Made by a program: the position numbers and the translations under genes. A DNA stretch of 64,000 nucleotides, taken from assembly GCF_000347635.1 (NCBI RefSeq), contig NC_020514.1, positions 124,001 to 188,000 of the forward strand, read 5' to 3'. This stretch comes from Paraglaciecola psychrophila 170 (GTDB taxonomy: Bacteria > Pseudomonadota > Gammaproteobacteria > Enterobacterales > Alteromonadaceae). Shown one piece after another: positions 1 through 8,802 of the stretch (positions within the stretch are counted from its first letter, which is position 1; the number at the start of each line of letters is the position of its first letter). The notes under the pieces were generated by a model that was given only the letters and a program-made list of their open reading frames with translations, was not told the origin of the DNA and did not search any database.

Positions 1-399
<399 letters not shown>

Positions 400-458
400 T
401 TACGTTTGGTTAACAACTTAGGCATAATATTAACATTTGCTCATCAGAGGTCAATCCA

Positions 459-629
459 GTGTGGATAATTTACCCATATATTGAAAATACACGTGGTGAA
501 TGTGAGAGGCTGCGATATGGTTTTTTACAATTGCTGTCGCTAACAGTTAAAGGACAGCTTTACAGTAGGCAAGTAAGTTGGCTAGAGACCAAATATGGCA
601 AGGGCATTAAAAATTTGAAGCTATATTAG
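459..629 (+). CDS. possible small protein of 56 residues, unknown
   Basis: A GTG-started frame of 57 codons fills most of the gap between the lipase and ppiC. A plausible ribosome binding site (AGAGG, about 9 bases upstream) precedes the GTG. The product begins [14 protein letters not shown] and ends KNLKLY; it is basic and has no signal peptide or recognisable domain. The stop overlaps the convergent ppiC stop by 4 bases. I do not recognise a family; it may be a chance frame or the tail of a decayed gene. Confidence 0.25.
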   Translation: MWIIYPYIENTRGECERLRYGFLQLLSLTVKGQLYSRQVSWLETKYGKGIKNLKLY

Positions 630-901
630 CTTCGGTAAAGAGTCTTAATCAAATGATAGCCAAACTGGGTTTTCACTGGCCCATGTACAGTCAGAATTTC
701 TTTTTTAAATACGACATTATCAAAGGCTTTGACCATAGTACCGGGGCTAAACTCACCTAAGTCACCGCCTTTTTTGCCTGAAGGACAAGTGGAGTGTTTT
801 TTGGCTAACTGCTGAAAGTTACCACCTTTGTCGAGTTGGCTTTTGAGTTTTTCAGCTAGGACTTTATCTTTGACTAAAATGTGGCAGGCGCAGGCTTTCA
901 T
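626..901 (-). CDS. ppiC: parvulin-type peptidyl-prolyl cis-trans isomerase PpiC
   Basis: This is a stand-alone 91-residue rotamase domain, close to the 93 residues of E. coli PpiC. Parvulin hallmarks are present: the N-terminal strand CACHILVK, the loop [16 protein letters not shown] and the C-terminal [11 protein letters not shown]. It has no signal peptide, so it should be cytoplasmic. It catalyses cis-trans isomerisation of peptidyl-prolyl bonds during folding. It stands alone between a lipase and glnN, with no obvious operon partner. Confidence 0.93.
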   Translation of the reverse strand: MKACACHILVKDKVLAEKLKSQLDKGGNFQQLAKKHSTCPSGKKGGDLGEFSPGTMVKAFDNVVFKKEILTVHGPVKTQFGYHLIKTLYRS

Positions 902-965
902 GTTTTATAACCCAATAAAGGTATTGCTAATTAATTGATAGCTAAGTTTATCAGTTAGCAGGGCC

Positions 966-996
966 AAAAAAAGAAAAAGAGCCGAAGCACTTTTTC
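966..996 (-). terminator. Rho-independent terminator after glnN
   Basis: On the minus strand, downstream of the glnN stop, AAAAAGTGC and GCTCTTTTT flank a TTCG tetraloop (one mismatch). A long pyrimidine/U tract follows. This is a classic intrinsic terminator for glnN reading toward ppiC. Confidence 0.75.
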
Positions 997-1022
997 TTGT
1001 TGGTCTATTGGTAGATGATGAC

Positions 1023-3197
1023 CTACTTAATAAATAACATTTCTTGATACTTAGGTAAGGGCCACAAATCATCTGACACCACCAACTCTAGCGCATCTGC
1101 GTGAGAACGGACGGCTAACATAAGTGGGCATAACACTTTAGCACAGTGGTTCATATGCGCTTCAGTGCTATCAAATTCTTCGATACTTAAGGCGTCTTTG
1201 AGTTTGCCAACAGCAGCCATCATGCCGTCAGTTTCAGCTGCAATTTCATCAATACTATTATGGCTGATGGTAATATTTAGTTTGCTTAGGTTAGTCGCGG
1301 CGCTTGAAAGGCTGTCTAGATATTCTACGGTGGCTGGATATATTCTAGTATTGGCGATGCCAATTACTAATTTTGCCTCCATCTCTATAGTCAGAATGTA
1401 TTGTTCTGCATATACCTCAAATCGGCTAGCAAGCTCGGCTGGTGAAAGCACGCCTGTTGATTCAAACAGTTTTATCACCGATTCTTCTTTAAAGGCAGGC
1501 AAAGCGTCGGCACTAGTAGGAATGTTTTTAAGACCACGTTTTTCCACTGCCTCTGTGTGCCACTCGCTTGAATAACCATCGCCACCGAAGATAACATTGC
1601 CGTGTAGCTCCATTAACTCTTGCAATACTGTGATGACAGCGGCTGTTTGGTCTTCACCTTTAGCCAATAACGCTTCAAGCTTTTCGGCTATCCAATTGAG
1701 TGAGTCGGCTAAAATAGTATTCATCGCAACTAGTGGCCCTGATACAGATTGCGATGAACCTACTGCCCTGAACTCAAAGCGATTTCCAGTGAAGGCAAAA
1801 GGTGAGGTACGATTACGATCACCAGGATCACGTTCAAATTTAAGTATTTGTGATAAACCAAGATCCATCAAGCCACCTTTGGCTTTTTCTAATAATTTTC
1901 CATCTTTGATATCGTTGAAAACACTTTCCAATTGATGGCCTAAATAGACAGACAGTATAGCGGGTGGTGCTTCATTTGCTCCTAAGCGATGATCATTTGC
2001 GGCAGAGGCGATCACTGCTCTTAATAGCGGCCCATGTAAGTGAACACCACGAATGACTGCACCACAAAATAATAAGAAATTGAGGTTGTCATGAGGTGTA
2101 CTGCCTGGGTCGAGTAAATTACCTTGGGTATCATTACCCACAGACCAATTAACGTGTTTACCAGAACCATTTATTCCGGCAAAAGGTTTTTCATGTAATA
2201 AACATAAAAAACCATGCTCCTTAGCGGTGCTTTTCATCAGTGTCATTAATAATTGCTGATGGTCAGCTGCAACATTGGCTGCTTCGTAATAGGGGGCAAT
2301 TTCAAATTGACCAGGCGCCACTTCATTATGGTGAGTTTTAGCTGGAATGCCTAAACGGTAGAGCTTGTTTTCAAAGTCTTGCATGAACACTTGGACTCTG
2401 GCGGGTATCGCACCAAAATAGTGATCATCGAATTGTTGCCCTTTAGCCGGAGGTGCACCAAATAGAGTTCGGCCAGTCAATAATAAGTCCGGGCGGGCGT
2501 TAGCAAAGTGTTCATCGACTAAGAAATATTCTTGTTCTGCGCCACAACTTGAATTGAGAGTGGCTATATCTGTTTCACCCATTAGACTTAATACTTTTTT
2601 CGCAGCTTTATCCATGGCTTTGTTTGAGCGTAGCAAAGGAATCTTTTTATCTAAGGCTTCGCCCGTCCAAGACATAAATACGCTGGGGATCATCAAGGTG
2701 GCACCATTGGCCGTGTGCATCACATAAGCAGGGCTGGTGGGATCCCAAGCCGTGTAGCCTCTGGCTGCGTTGGTCATGCGCAAGCTACCATTAGGGAAGG
2801 AAGAACCGTCAGGCTCTCCTTTAATTAATAAGCTGCCAGTAAATTCAGTTATGGCACCACCATCAGAATTCGTAATGATAAATCCGTCATGTTTTTCAGC
2901 AGTAATATTGGTCATAGGGTAGAAGATATGTGAAAAGAATTTAACCCCTTTTTTCATCGCCCAAGTTTTCATTGCTGCCGCTACAACATCCGCCGTTGCC
3001 GGATCTAAAGACGCGCCTGTTTTAACGGTATTTTTTATGGCTTTAAAAGCATTTTTTGACAACGCTTCTTCCATTGCCGCCAGACTGAATACATCTATTG
3101 CCCATATTTTGTTCAATGGTTCAGGCATTTCACACACTTTTGGTGCACGATTTGTGATTTCAATTATTGCGTTTTTACGTAATGTTAATCCACTCAT
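1023..3197 (-). CDS. glnN: type III glutamine synthetase
   Basis: The 724-residue product has the length of GSIII (about 700-730), not of GSI (about 470) or GSII. Family blocks seen include the N-terminal FFSHIFYPMTN region, SSCGAEQEYFLVD, KTHHNEVAPGQFEIAP, GSGKHVNWSVG, RLGANEAPPAI and DRNRTSPFAFTGNRFEFR. These contain the metal-binding Glu/His residues and the ATP-grip Arg residues. It makes glutamine from glutamate, ammonia and ATP in the cytoplasm. It is monocistronic with its own terminator (966-996). No ntrBC or PII gene is nearby, so nitrogen control is not evident here. Confidence 0.97.
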   Translation of the reverse strand: MSGLTLRKNAIIEITNRAPKVCEMPEPLNKIWAIDVFSLAAMEEALSKNAFKAIKNTVKTGASLDPATADVVAAAMKTWAMKKGVKFFSHIFYPMTNITAEKHDGFIITNSDGGAITEFTGSLLIKGEPDGSSFPNGSLRMTNAARGYTAWDPTSPAYVMHTANGATLMIPSVFMSWTGEALDKKIPLLRSNKAMDKAAKKVLSLMGETDIATLNSSCGAEQEYFLVDEHFANARPDLLLTGRTLFGAPPAKGQQFDDHYFGAIPARVQVFMQDFENKLYRLGIPAKTHHNEVAPGQFEIAPYYEAANVAADHQQLLMTLMKSTAKEHGFLCLLHEKPFAGINGSGKHVNWSVGNDTQGNLLDPGSTPHDNLNFLLFCGAVIRGVHLHGPLLRAVIASAANDHRLGANEAPPAILSVYLGHQLESVFNDIKDGKLLEKAKGGLMDLGLSQILKFERDPGDRNRTSPFAFTGNRFEFRAVGSSQSVSGPLVAMNTILADSLNWIAEKLEALLAKGEDQTAAVITVLQELMELHGNVIFGGDGYSSEWHTEAVEKRGLKNIPTSADALPAFKEESVIKLFESTGVLSPAELASRFEVYAEQYILTIEMEAKLVIGIANTRIYPATVEYLDSLSSAATNLSKLNITISHNSIDEIAAETDGMMAAVGKLKDALSIEEFDSTEAHMNHCAKVLCPLMLAVRSHADALELVVSDDLWPLPKYQEMLFIK

Positions 3198-3311
3198 ATC
3201 TTTTCCTTGGCTTATTTTTAAAGGGGCAGCAGGGATTTACTCATTTTTATTAACGTAAATCTCTACAGGTCTAAGATTTAAGAAAGCAGCTTTTAGGCCA
3301 GATATGGGTTA

Positions 3312-4019
3312 TTAAAATTCGTATTCTAGGGCAAACCTAAGAGTGTGGTCTTTAGAATCGCCGTTTAAGCCAGCTATAAAGGCTAATTCCCATTTTAGTT
3401 GTTTTTGCCCTTGGTATCGATGTACACCCATAAAACCGGGGCCTATACCAATAAAATCCTCACCAGTATAGATTTCTATAGAAGGTTGTAAGGCCGGTAA
3501 ATACCGATAGCGATACTTAAGTCTAAATTCCGTTTCAAATTCATCTTGAATGTTTTGACCCCATTCATAAACGAGCAACGCGTTGATGGTTAAACTGGTT
3601 TGAGTAAATTCTTTTTCGAATAACAAGCCGCTGGTAAATTCGTAGATATCTTCTTTATGTTGTTTTTCAAGCTCAAATAACATACCCCAATCTGCCCATA
3701 GTTCTCCCTGGTCGGTTAACATCCAGCGAACCTCAAGTTCATAAGCTTGTAGACCAAAGTCTCCGATGTCGTCTCTTTCCCCAACTATGTAACCTTCAAT
3801 CGTCACGTATTCTGAAACGGCATGCCCGTAAGCAAAACGTTGCGCCAACACATTGCCGTCATCGTTTTGTCTAGAAGTAAAACGCCACTCTAATTCCCGC
3901 TCATTAGCTAAGACATAAGGATGATAAACTTTGTCAACTTGAATGCCGTCAGCCCGACTTATTGATATCGAAAATAGACAGTACAAAAGCGCAATAGATA
4001 TGCGGAAAATGGTTTTCAT
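3312..4019 (-). CDS. outer-membrane beta-barrel-like protein, last gene of cupredoxin/FTR1 operon
   Basis: The 235-residue product has a signal peptide (MKTIFRISIALLYCLFSIS...SRA). It shows alternating hydrophobic and charged strands and ends in LRFALEYEF, with a C-terminal aromatic residue as in outer-membrane beta-barrels. Strand-like segments ELEWRFTSR, YELEVRWML and EFRLKYRYRYLP fit an 8-12-strand barrel. No named family recognised. The start overlaps the upstream FTR1-like gene by 4 bases (ATGA), so it is translationally coupled to it. It probably serves the same uptake or stress system; that role is inference from position only. Confidence 0.8.
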   Translation of the reverse strand: MKTIFRISIALLYCLFSISISRADGIQVDKVYHPYVLANERELEWRFTSRQNDDGNVLAQRFAYGHAVSEYVTIEGYIVGERDDIGDFGLQAYELEVRWMLTDQGELWADWGMLFELEKQHKEDIYEFTSGLLFEKEFTQTSLTINALLVYEWGQNIQDEFETEFRLKYRYRYLPALQPSIEIYTGEDFIGIGPGFMGVHRYQGQKQLKWELAFIAGLNGDSKDHTLRFALEYEF

Positions 4020-4795
4020 TGTTTGTGACCTGAGTGGGAAGCTGAATATAGCTTGAGGGAATAGAAAATAGCCAATGGGATCAATAAGGCGAGCACATAT
4101 ACAATCACTTGAGCAACAGAGGGTGATGCCTGATAGCCAAACAACACGTTAAATAGATGACCTAATTCAAATTCATTACTAACTAAGTGCTGACTACTCC
4201 ATGCTGTTGCTGAAGCATCAATAACGTCGACCTGAACCAGTAAAGATAAAGCGTTGACGAGTTGGCCAGTAACGTAAATATGAATTAATAACCATGTTGC
4301 CCAAGTGCCTAGACGCTGTTTTAACCATTGTGCAGTCAGATACAATAATATGGCTAAGCTGAAACAAATACCTAGACCCAAAAATGTACCGAGCAACATA
4401 GATTGCATTGCATTACTTTGGTTTAAATAACCATCGAAGTACAAAATAAAGTTACTGCCTTTAGACACTAAGATTAAACTTACCATTGAGCCTGAGACCC
4501 AATATAAATAATGCTTTTTTGAAGGTTGCTTTCGGTTTAATCCATAGCCCAAAATCAGGGTTAACAAGTAGACAAATACCTGATACAAACATAATGATAA
4601 TTCAATGCCTTTACCATCAAACCATTGACCGATGACATGGATTTGATTGATGTAGATTAGGCTCAAAAGGGCACCTGCTGCAATACTCAACAATAGCCAT
4701 AACTTAGTCGCTGGCAGATGAACATATAGATACACAACCAACACAAATATCGGCAATGCATCCCGTAAAAATAAAATAACCGTATTAATTAGCAT
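4016..4795 (-). CDS. FTR1-like multi-spanning membrane protein with degenerate iron motifs
   Basis: The product has about seven hydrophobic spans and the FTR1/EfeU-type N-terminus MLINTVILFLRDALP. I place the start at 4795: AAAGG lies about 8 bases upstream and the protein then begins like other FTR1 proteins. A longer frame starts at 4822. Iron permeases of this family carry two REXXE motifs. Here the first reads RDALP (residues 11-15) and the second reads SKGSN (111-115), so the acidic iron ligands are missing. Gene order (cupredoxin upstream, ATGA overlap with the outer-membrane-like gene) resembles Ftr/Efe iron systems. Family by resemblance; iron transport is doubtful. Confidence 0.75.
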   Translation of the reverse strand: MLINTVILFLRDALPIFVLVVYLYVHLPATKLWLLLSIAAGALLSLIYINQIHVIGQWFDGKGIELSLCLYQVFVYLLTLILGYGLNRKQPSKKHYLYWVSGSMVSLILVSKGSNFILYFDGYLNQSNAMQSMLLGTFLGLGICFSLAILLYLTAQWLKQRLGTWATWLLIHIYVTGQLVNALSLLVQVDVIDASATAWSSQHLVSNEFELGHLFNVLFGYQASPSVAQVIVYVLALLIPLAIFYSLKLYSASHSGHKQ

Positions 4796-5144
4796 CTGCA
4801 GCCTTTTGCTTTTGATGTTCAACGATCACACTACCCCTTGCGGTATTAGGGTTATACTCCCCAAAAAAATCGTATTCGCCAGGCTGCAGTGGGCCAATAA
4901 ATATGGTTGCTTTATTATTGGCAAAAATGACTTTATCTCTATTGAGTGAAAAGCTATCAAATTCCTCTGGTGTATTATCTTGGTTATAGATTATGAGTTT
5001 GACTTTTTGATTTGCTGGGATGGTAATCTGTGATGGGAAAAATAGGTGATCCTTGAGCTGGACATGATACTCCTCAACAGCCGCCAACAGTGACTGACAA
5101 AATAAGCCAAAGCATAGTGTTAAAGCGCCTATAACTTTATTCAC
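4785..5144 (-). CDS. periplasmic cupredoxin-like protein (EfeO N-domain/FtrB type)
   Basis: The 119-residue product has a signal peptide (GALTLCFGLFCQSLLAA) and a single cupredoxin_1-type domain. It shows the signature of the EfeO N-domain: PEEFDSFSLNRDKVIF, then IGPLQPGEYDFFGEYN and TARGSVIVE. The usual type 1 copper ligands (Cys, His) are absent, as in other members. In iron systems this domain partners an FTR1 permease and possibly oxidises or delivers the metal. The GTG start overlaps the kinase gene by 8 bases and its 3' end overlaps the FTR1-like gene, so the operon is tightly coupled. Confidence 0.88.
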   Translation of the reverse strand: MNKVIGALTLCFGLFCQSLLAAVEEYHVQLKDHLFFPSQITIPANQKVKLIIYNQDNTPEEFDSFSLNRDKVIFANNKATIFIGPLQPGEYDFFGEYNPNTARGSVIVEHQKQKAADAN

Positions 5145-6462
5145 TGGATTGCCCTTGTAATAATATCAGCTCTACTGATAAGCCTGATAATTGCTCAGAA
5201 CGGCTTAGTTTTAATGCAGCATTATGCAGTTCGGCAATATGCTTAGAAATGGCTAAACCTAAACCACACCCTGGGGTGTTGCTGTCATGACGGTCACCGC
5301 CAATTCTGTAAAAACGCTCAAATACTCTTTTATACTCTGATTCATCAATTCCTGGACCTGAATCTTCTACTTGTATAATCACTCGCTGCTCCAGACTTTT
5401 CAATGTCACCCTAATTAGGGTCTCTTCAGGTGAGTATTTACTCGCATTGGAGATCAAATTTTGTAGCAATATACCTAGAGAAAACTCATCACCTAAAATG
5501 CTTGCACTTTGACCAACTAGTTCTATTTCTTGTCTTTTTGCTTCAATTTGTGGGAATAAACTGGCTATAACATTTTGGCAGAGTGAAGCAGTATTTATTT
5601 GTTTAAATTGACCTTGGTATTGTTCAGGATTGGTTCGGTTGAGCAGTAAAATTTGTTCTACTACATGGCTCATTCGCTCAATACCTTCTTGCAGGTATTG
5701 CATATTGGCGTTTGAAGTACTGTTATTGTTTAGCGCTAACTTTAGGTTGTGGGCATTGATTTTTAAGACGCTCAATGGGGTGCGTAATTCATGGGCTGCG
5801 TCTGAGGCAAAGCGTTTTTCTCGTGAAAAGGCTGCGTTTAGTCGTTCAAATAATTGATTCAAGGTTTCTAATACTGGGCTGAGTTCGTTTTGCTGATTCT
5901 GCTGGGTAATGGGACTAAGGTCATCGGCTTTTTTGGCGCGCAAGTTGTCAGATAGAAGCCTCAATGGCCGCAAACCCGTGCTGACCAACAAAAATATAAT
6001 AATGGCTAGCAACGGAATACACAAAATCAGCGGTGTAACCGCAGCCAAGATCATTTTTTCTGCTAGTTCAAAGCGCCGGTTTAAGGGTTGTGCAACAAAC
6101 ACCCATTTATTGTCCGATTCAAAAAAATGTGCATAAGTGCGCCAACGTTGAGCTAAAAAATTATGCTCAGCAAATCCATTTTTAAAATTACTCATTGCCG
6201 CTTTAAGTTCTGGATGAGAACTAACTATTAATTGGTTATGTTGCCATATTTGGTATATAAAAGCAGCGTCAGGTTGTGGCGCTAATGACTGAGTGCTCAA
6301 GTCGGTAATATTCACCAGCACATAGGTCAAAGAGCGTAATTCATTATCAAATACGCTGGTTGCTTTCGCCATACTGCCGCGGTAACCCTGGATGGCAGCC
6401 GCGAAGGTGACTAATGTAATCACAGATAATAAAATCAGTGTTAGATAGCGACGAATAGACAA
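5137..6462 (-). CDS. membrane sensor histidine kinase (QseC/PmrB-like)
   Basis: The 441-residue product has TM1 at about 7-25, a periplasmic sensor of about 110 residues, TM2 at about 140-162, then HAMP and HisKA with the H-box SDAAHELRTPLSVLK. The ATPase domain carries NASKYS (N box), VEDSGPGID (G1) and GCGLGLAISK (G2). All catalytic elements are intact. It lies 2 bases after the response regulator gene and overlaps the cupredoxin gene, so sensor, regulator and putative metal proteins are probably one transcript. The signal may be a metal or envelope stress; this is inference from context. Confidence 0.93.
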   Translation of the reverse strand: MSIRRYLTLILLSVITLVTFAAAIQGYRGSMAKATSVFDNELRSLTYVLVNITDLSTQSLAPQPDAAFIYQIWQHNQLIVSSHPELKAAMSNFKNGFAEHNFLAQRWRTYAHFFESDNKWVFVAQPLNRRFELAEKMILAAVTPLILCIPLLAIIIFLLVSTGLRPLRLLSDNLRAKKADDLSPITQQNQQNELSPVLETLNQLFERLNAAFSREKRFASDAAHELRTPLSVLKINAHNLKLALNNNSTSNANMQYLQEGIERMSHVVEQILLLNRTNPEQYQGQFKQINTASLCQNVIASLFPQIEAKRQEIELVGQSASILGDEFSLGILLQNLISNASKYSPEETLIRVTLKSLEQRVIIQVEDSGPGIDESEYKRVFERFYRIGGDRHDSNTPGCGLGLAISKHIAELHNAALKLSRSEQLSGLSVELILLQGQSSE

Positions 6463-6464
6463 AT

Positions 6465-7139
6465 TTATGACTCTATACGAGGGCTAGTTTTAACACTGTA
6501 ACCTACACCGCGGATTGTTTTGATAAAGGCTTCGGGGAGTTTTTTACGGAGGTGGTGAACATGTACCTCAACTGCATTACTCGCTACCTCTTCACCCCAC
6601 TCGTACAATTTAGACTCAAGTTGTTCTCTGGATTGAATACGACCAGCTTGTTCTAACAGCACCTTTAATAGCATAAATTCTTTGCGAGATAATTCAACCA
6701 CCTGACCAGCAACACTTAACTGATGAGAAGCGCAGTCTAGACATACCTCACCAATAGTAATAGTAGAAGTAGTGGCGGTACCCAACCTTCTCTCAATCAC
6801 TCGTAAACGTGCAATAAGTTCGTTTACATCAAAAGGTTTACTTAGATAATCATCTGCACCTTGGTCTAGTCCTTTAATTTTGTCCTCGATGGAGTCTCTT
6901 GCTGTGAGTACCAGAACAGGGATATTGACCTTCATTTGCCTGATGTTTTTAAGCAGCGTTAGACCGTCCATATCTGGCAAACCTAAGTCCAATATTAACA
7001 TGTCACATTCATTGGTTTTTATGGTCAACATGGCTGACTTAGCGTTAGTGACATGATTGGCGGTAAACCCCTCGGAACGAAGTGACTGGTGCAGGCCTCT
7101 GGCTAATTGCATATCATCTTCGACTAACAAAATTCGCAT
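6465..7139 (-). CDS. OmpR-family response regulator
   Basis: The 224-residue product has a receiver domain with the acidic pocket EDD (7-9), phospho-acceptor D51 in LILDLGLPDMDG and the conserved Lys in DDYLSKPF. A C-terminal winged helix follows (VELSRKEFMLLKVLLEQ, AVEVHVHHLRKKL, IKTIRGVGYSV). It is the first gene of the five-gene minus-strand operon reaching 3312 and is the expected partner of the kinase that follows. It probably autoregulates the operon, as PmrA/QseB-type regulators commonly do; no binding site was proved. Confidence 0.95.
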   Translation of the reverse strand: MRILLVEDDMQLARGLHQSLRSEGFTANHVTNAKSAMLTIKTNECDMLILDLGLPDMDGLTLLKNIRQMKVNIPVLVLTARDSIEDKIKGLDQGADDYLSKPFDVNELIARLRVIERRLGTATTSTITIGEVCLDCASHQLSVAGQVVELSRKEFMLLKVLLEQAGRIQSREQLESKLYEWGEEVASNAVEVHVHHLRKKLPEAFIKTIRGVGYSVKTSPRIES

Positions 7140-7197
7140 TTTAATAACTCTATGTAAAGTCCCACTACACTATGCCGCTAAGGTAGTCGAAAGTGAT

Positions 7198-7871
7198 CTA
7201 GTTTGAAAGGTCAAGGTGGTTTAGGTAGCTGTATTTATTGTGTACTTTTGCTAACATTTGATCTGCAAGTTGTTTTTTATGTTAACTCCAATCTTGGTTG
7301 TAACGTTCGGTTGGGTTGTGTAGTTTAATCGCCTTTAAAGTGGCTTCAAAGAACGTTTATGCTTGAGTATAGTTTTCTTGGTCAAACCAATAGTCAGCGT
7401 AGCGAAAATTGCGGCTATGCTTCATGGGTTGATGTTTACGGCTCAGTTAAGCCGATGCCTGGCCATTTTGTCGCTACCAAAAGAAAATGGCCAGCCTGGG
7501 GTGCGGTGATAAAGCCAACTTAACTCGGCGTAAGCCACACCATAAAAAATATAAGTGTCTATAGATAAGGTTTTCTGCAACATATCTTTAGCCTGTTTTA
7601 CTAACCTCAATCCACCAAAACCACTCTCTACATTTGCTTGTTGAGATTTGGTCATACCCTGCAAGGCCCAGCAATCCGCAGGTAGAGGGTATTGTTTAGT
7701 AAGTGTTTCAGCTTTCTTGGCTAGTGCAGTGAGTTCGGAGAGTTGTTGGTCTTCATGCACTTGCAGTAGCAACCATTTTTGATAAAGTGCTGATACTGAA
7801 TATTCTTGGTTATCAAACCCCTGAGCTGGTGAGCAAACAAACAGAATGAAAACCAAGAAACGCCAAAGCAT
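7198..7871 (-). pseudogene. decayed exported TPR-repeat protein
   Basis: The first 142 codons (7443-7871) encode a signal peptide (MLWRFLVFILFVCSPAQG) and helical TPR-like repeats ending GWPFSFGSDKMARHRLN. There the frame stops at a TGA. Homologous-looking sequence resumes in another frame: NFRYADYWFDQENYTQA, a TAA, then TFFEATLKAIKLHN, NPTERYNQDWS, another TAA, and KKQLADQMLAKVHNKYS. A small deletion/frameshift plus two or more nonsense codons have destroyed the C-terminal repeats. Function unknown. Confidence 0.8.
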
Positions 7872-7913
7872 TAGTATTTACCTGCAAAGATTATTGAAAA
7901 CGTAGTGCCTAGA

Positions 7914-8432
7914 TTAGTCTGGCTTTCTTAAGTCATCCTTAATAGCTGGGTTGACGGGTGATTTATTTTTGTGTTCAAACTCACCTTCGATAATATCTTC
8001 AGATTGATCGGTTGAATGAGGTTGCTGCTGGTGAGGTTGCTGTTGCGAAAAATTACCATTAAAAGAGGGATTGATCATCCGGATGGATAATCTTTTCACC
8101 AACCCTTTGGCTATAAGCGGGCGAGTCATCGGTAAACTCAATAAAAAACCAATGCCATCAGTGACAAAACCGGGGGTGACTAATAACACACCTGCAATTA
8201 CTAACAATAAACCTTCAGCCATTTCTTGACCAGGCATAGTGCCAGCCTGCATTTTTTGTTGTGCTTGCATCAGGGTGCTAATCCCTTGTTGCCTAACTAA
8301 ATGTGCACCAGCAAAGGCGGTTAAAATAACGATAGCTACGGTGTACCAACCACCTATTTGTTCACCCACGTTGATCAATATGGCTATTTCGACAATAGGT
8401 AAAATTGCGAATAATAAAAATAGTTTAAACAA
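7914..8432 (-). CDS. fxsA: FxsA family inner-membrane protein
   Basis: The 172-residue product starts MFKLFLLFAILPIVEIAILI, the typical FxsA first span, followed by GGWYTVAIVILTAFAGAHLVRQQG. A third hydrophobic block contains GVLLVTPGFVTDGIGFLL, and the tail is Gln/His-rich and charged (QQQPHQQQPH). In E. coli FxsA overproduction relieves F-plasmid exclusion of phage T7; its normal role is unknown. It is usually next to groESL in gammaproteobacteria, but not here. Confidence 0.93.
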   Translation of the reverse strand: MFKLFLLFAILPIVEIAILINVGEQIGGWYTVAIVILTAFAGAHLVRQQGISTLMQAQQKMQAGTMPGQEMAEGLLLVIAGVLLVTPGFVTDGIGFLLSLPMTRPLIAKGLVKRLSIRMINPSFNGNFSQQQPHQQQPHSTDQSEDIIEGEFEHKNKSPVNPAIKDDLRKPD

Positions 8433-8802
8433 AGATGCCTCGTTATTTGAGCTTTACGTAACAAGCTTTACGTATACTCTCTATGTTAATGTGTTGGTAA
8501 TGATATTGGGACTGAATAACAAAACTCCAGCATATATACCATCATATTGTTACAGAGTGTTGTTTGGATTGTCTAACGAGTTTAGTGCCCAAGAGCTTTT
8601 TATCTTTTAAGTTTATCTTATTTAGCAAAGTAGTGAAATTTGACTCTTAAAGATTGGGTCTCTAAACAAAGTAATGTGTCGTGAATATGCAGTCTTAATA
8701 TTTTGTTAAGGTTTGTGCTTTAATATTATTTAATAATCCCCGTTGGTCCATTGGTATAATGAACATAGTGCCAAGTTACCTTTTATATAAGAAGTGTTGT
8801 CG
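8433..8802. other. 370-bp divergent spacer between fxsA and dsbD
   Basis: No coding frame on either strand here is convincing. The fxsA promoter must lie on the minus strand of this stretch and the dsbD promoter on the plus strand. The only clear element is the extended -10 listed separately at 8752-8760. Confidence 0.5.
8752..8760 (+). promoter_or_regulatory. extended -10 promoter element for dsbD
   Basis: TGGTATAAT is a perfect extended -10 (TGnTATAAT), 43 bases before the dsbD ATG. No good -35 lies 16-18 bases upstream, which an extended -10 can tolerate. Confidence 0.55.

Noticed and set aside
1165..1935. Plus-strand frames of 110-136 codons inside glnN
   Set aside because: Antisense frames within the strongly supported glnN; no motif and no independent start signals.
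8433..8610. Plus-strand frame of 123 codons overlapping fxsA
   Set aside because: Most of it is antisense to fxsA and the tail has no family signature or RBS.
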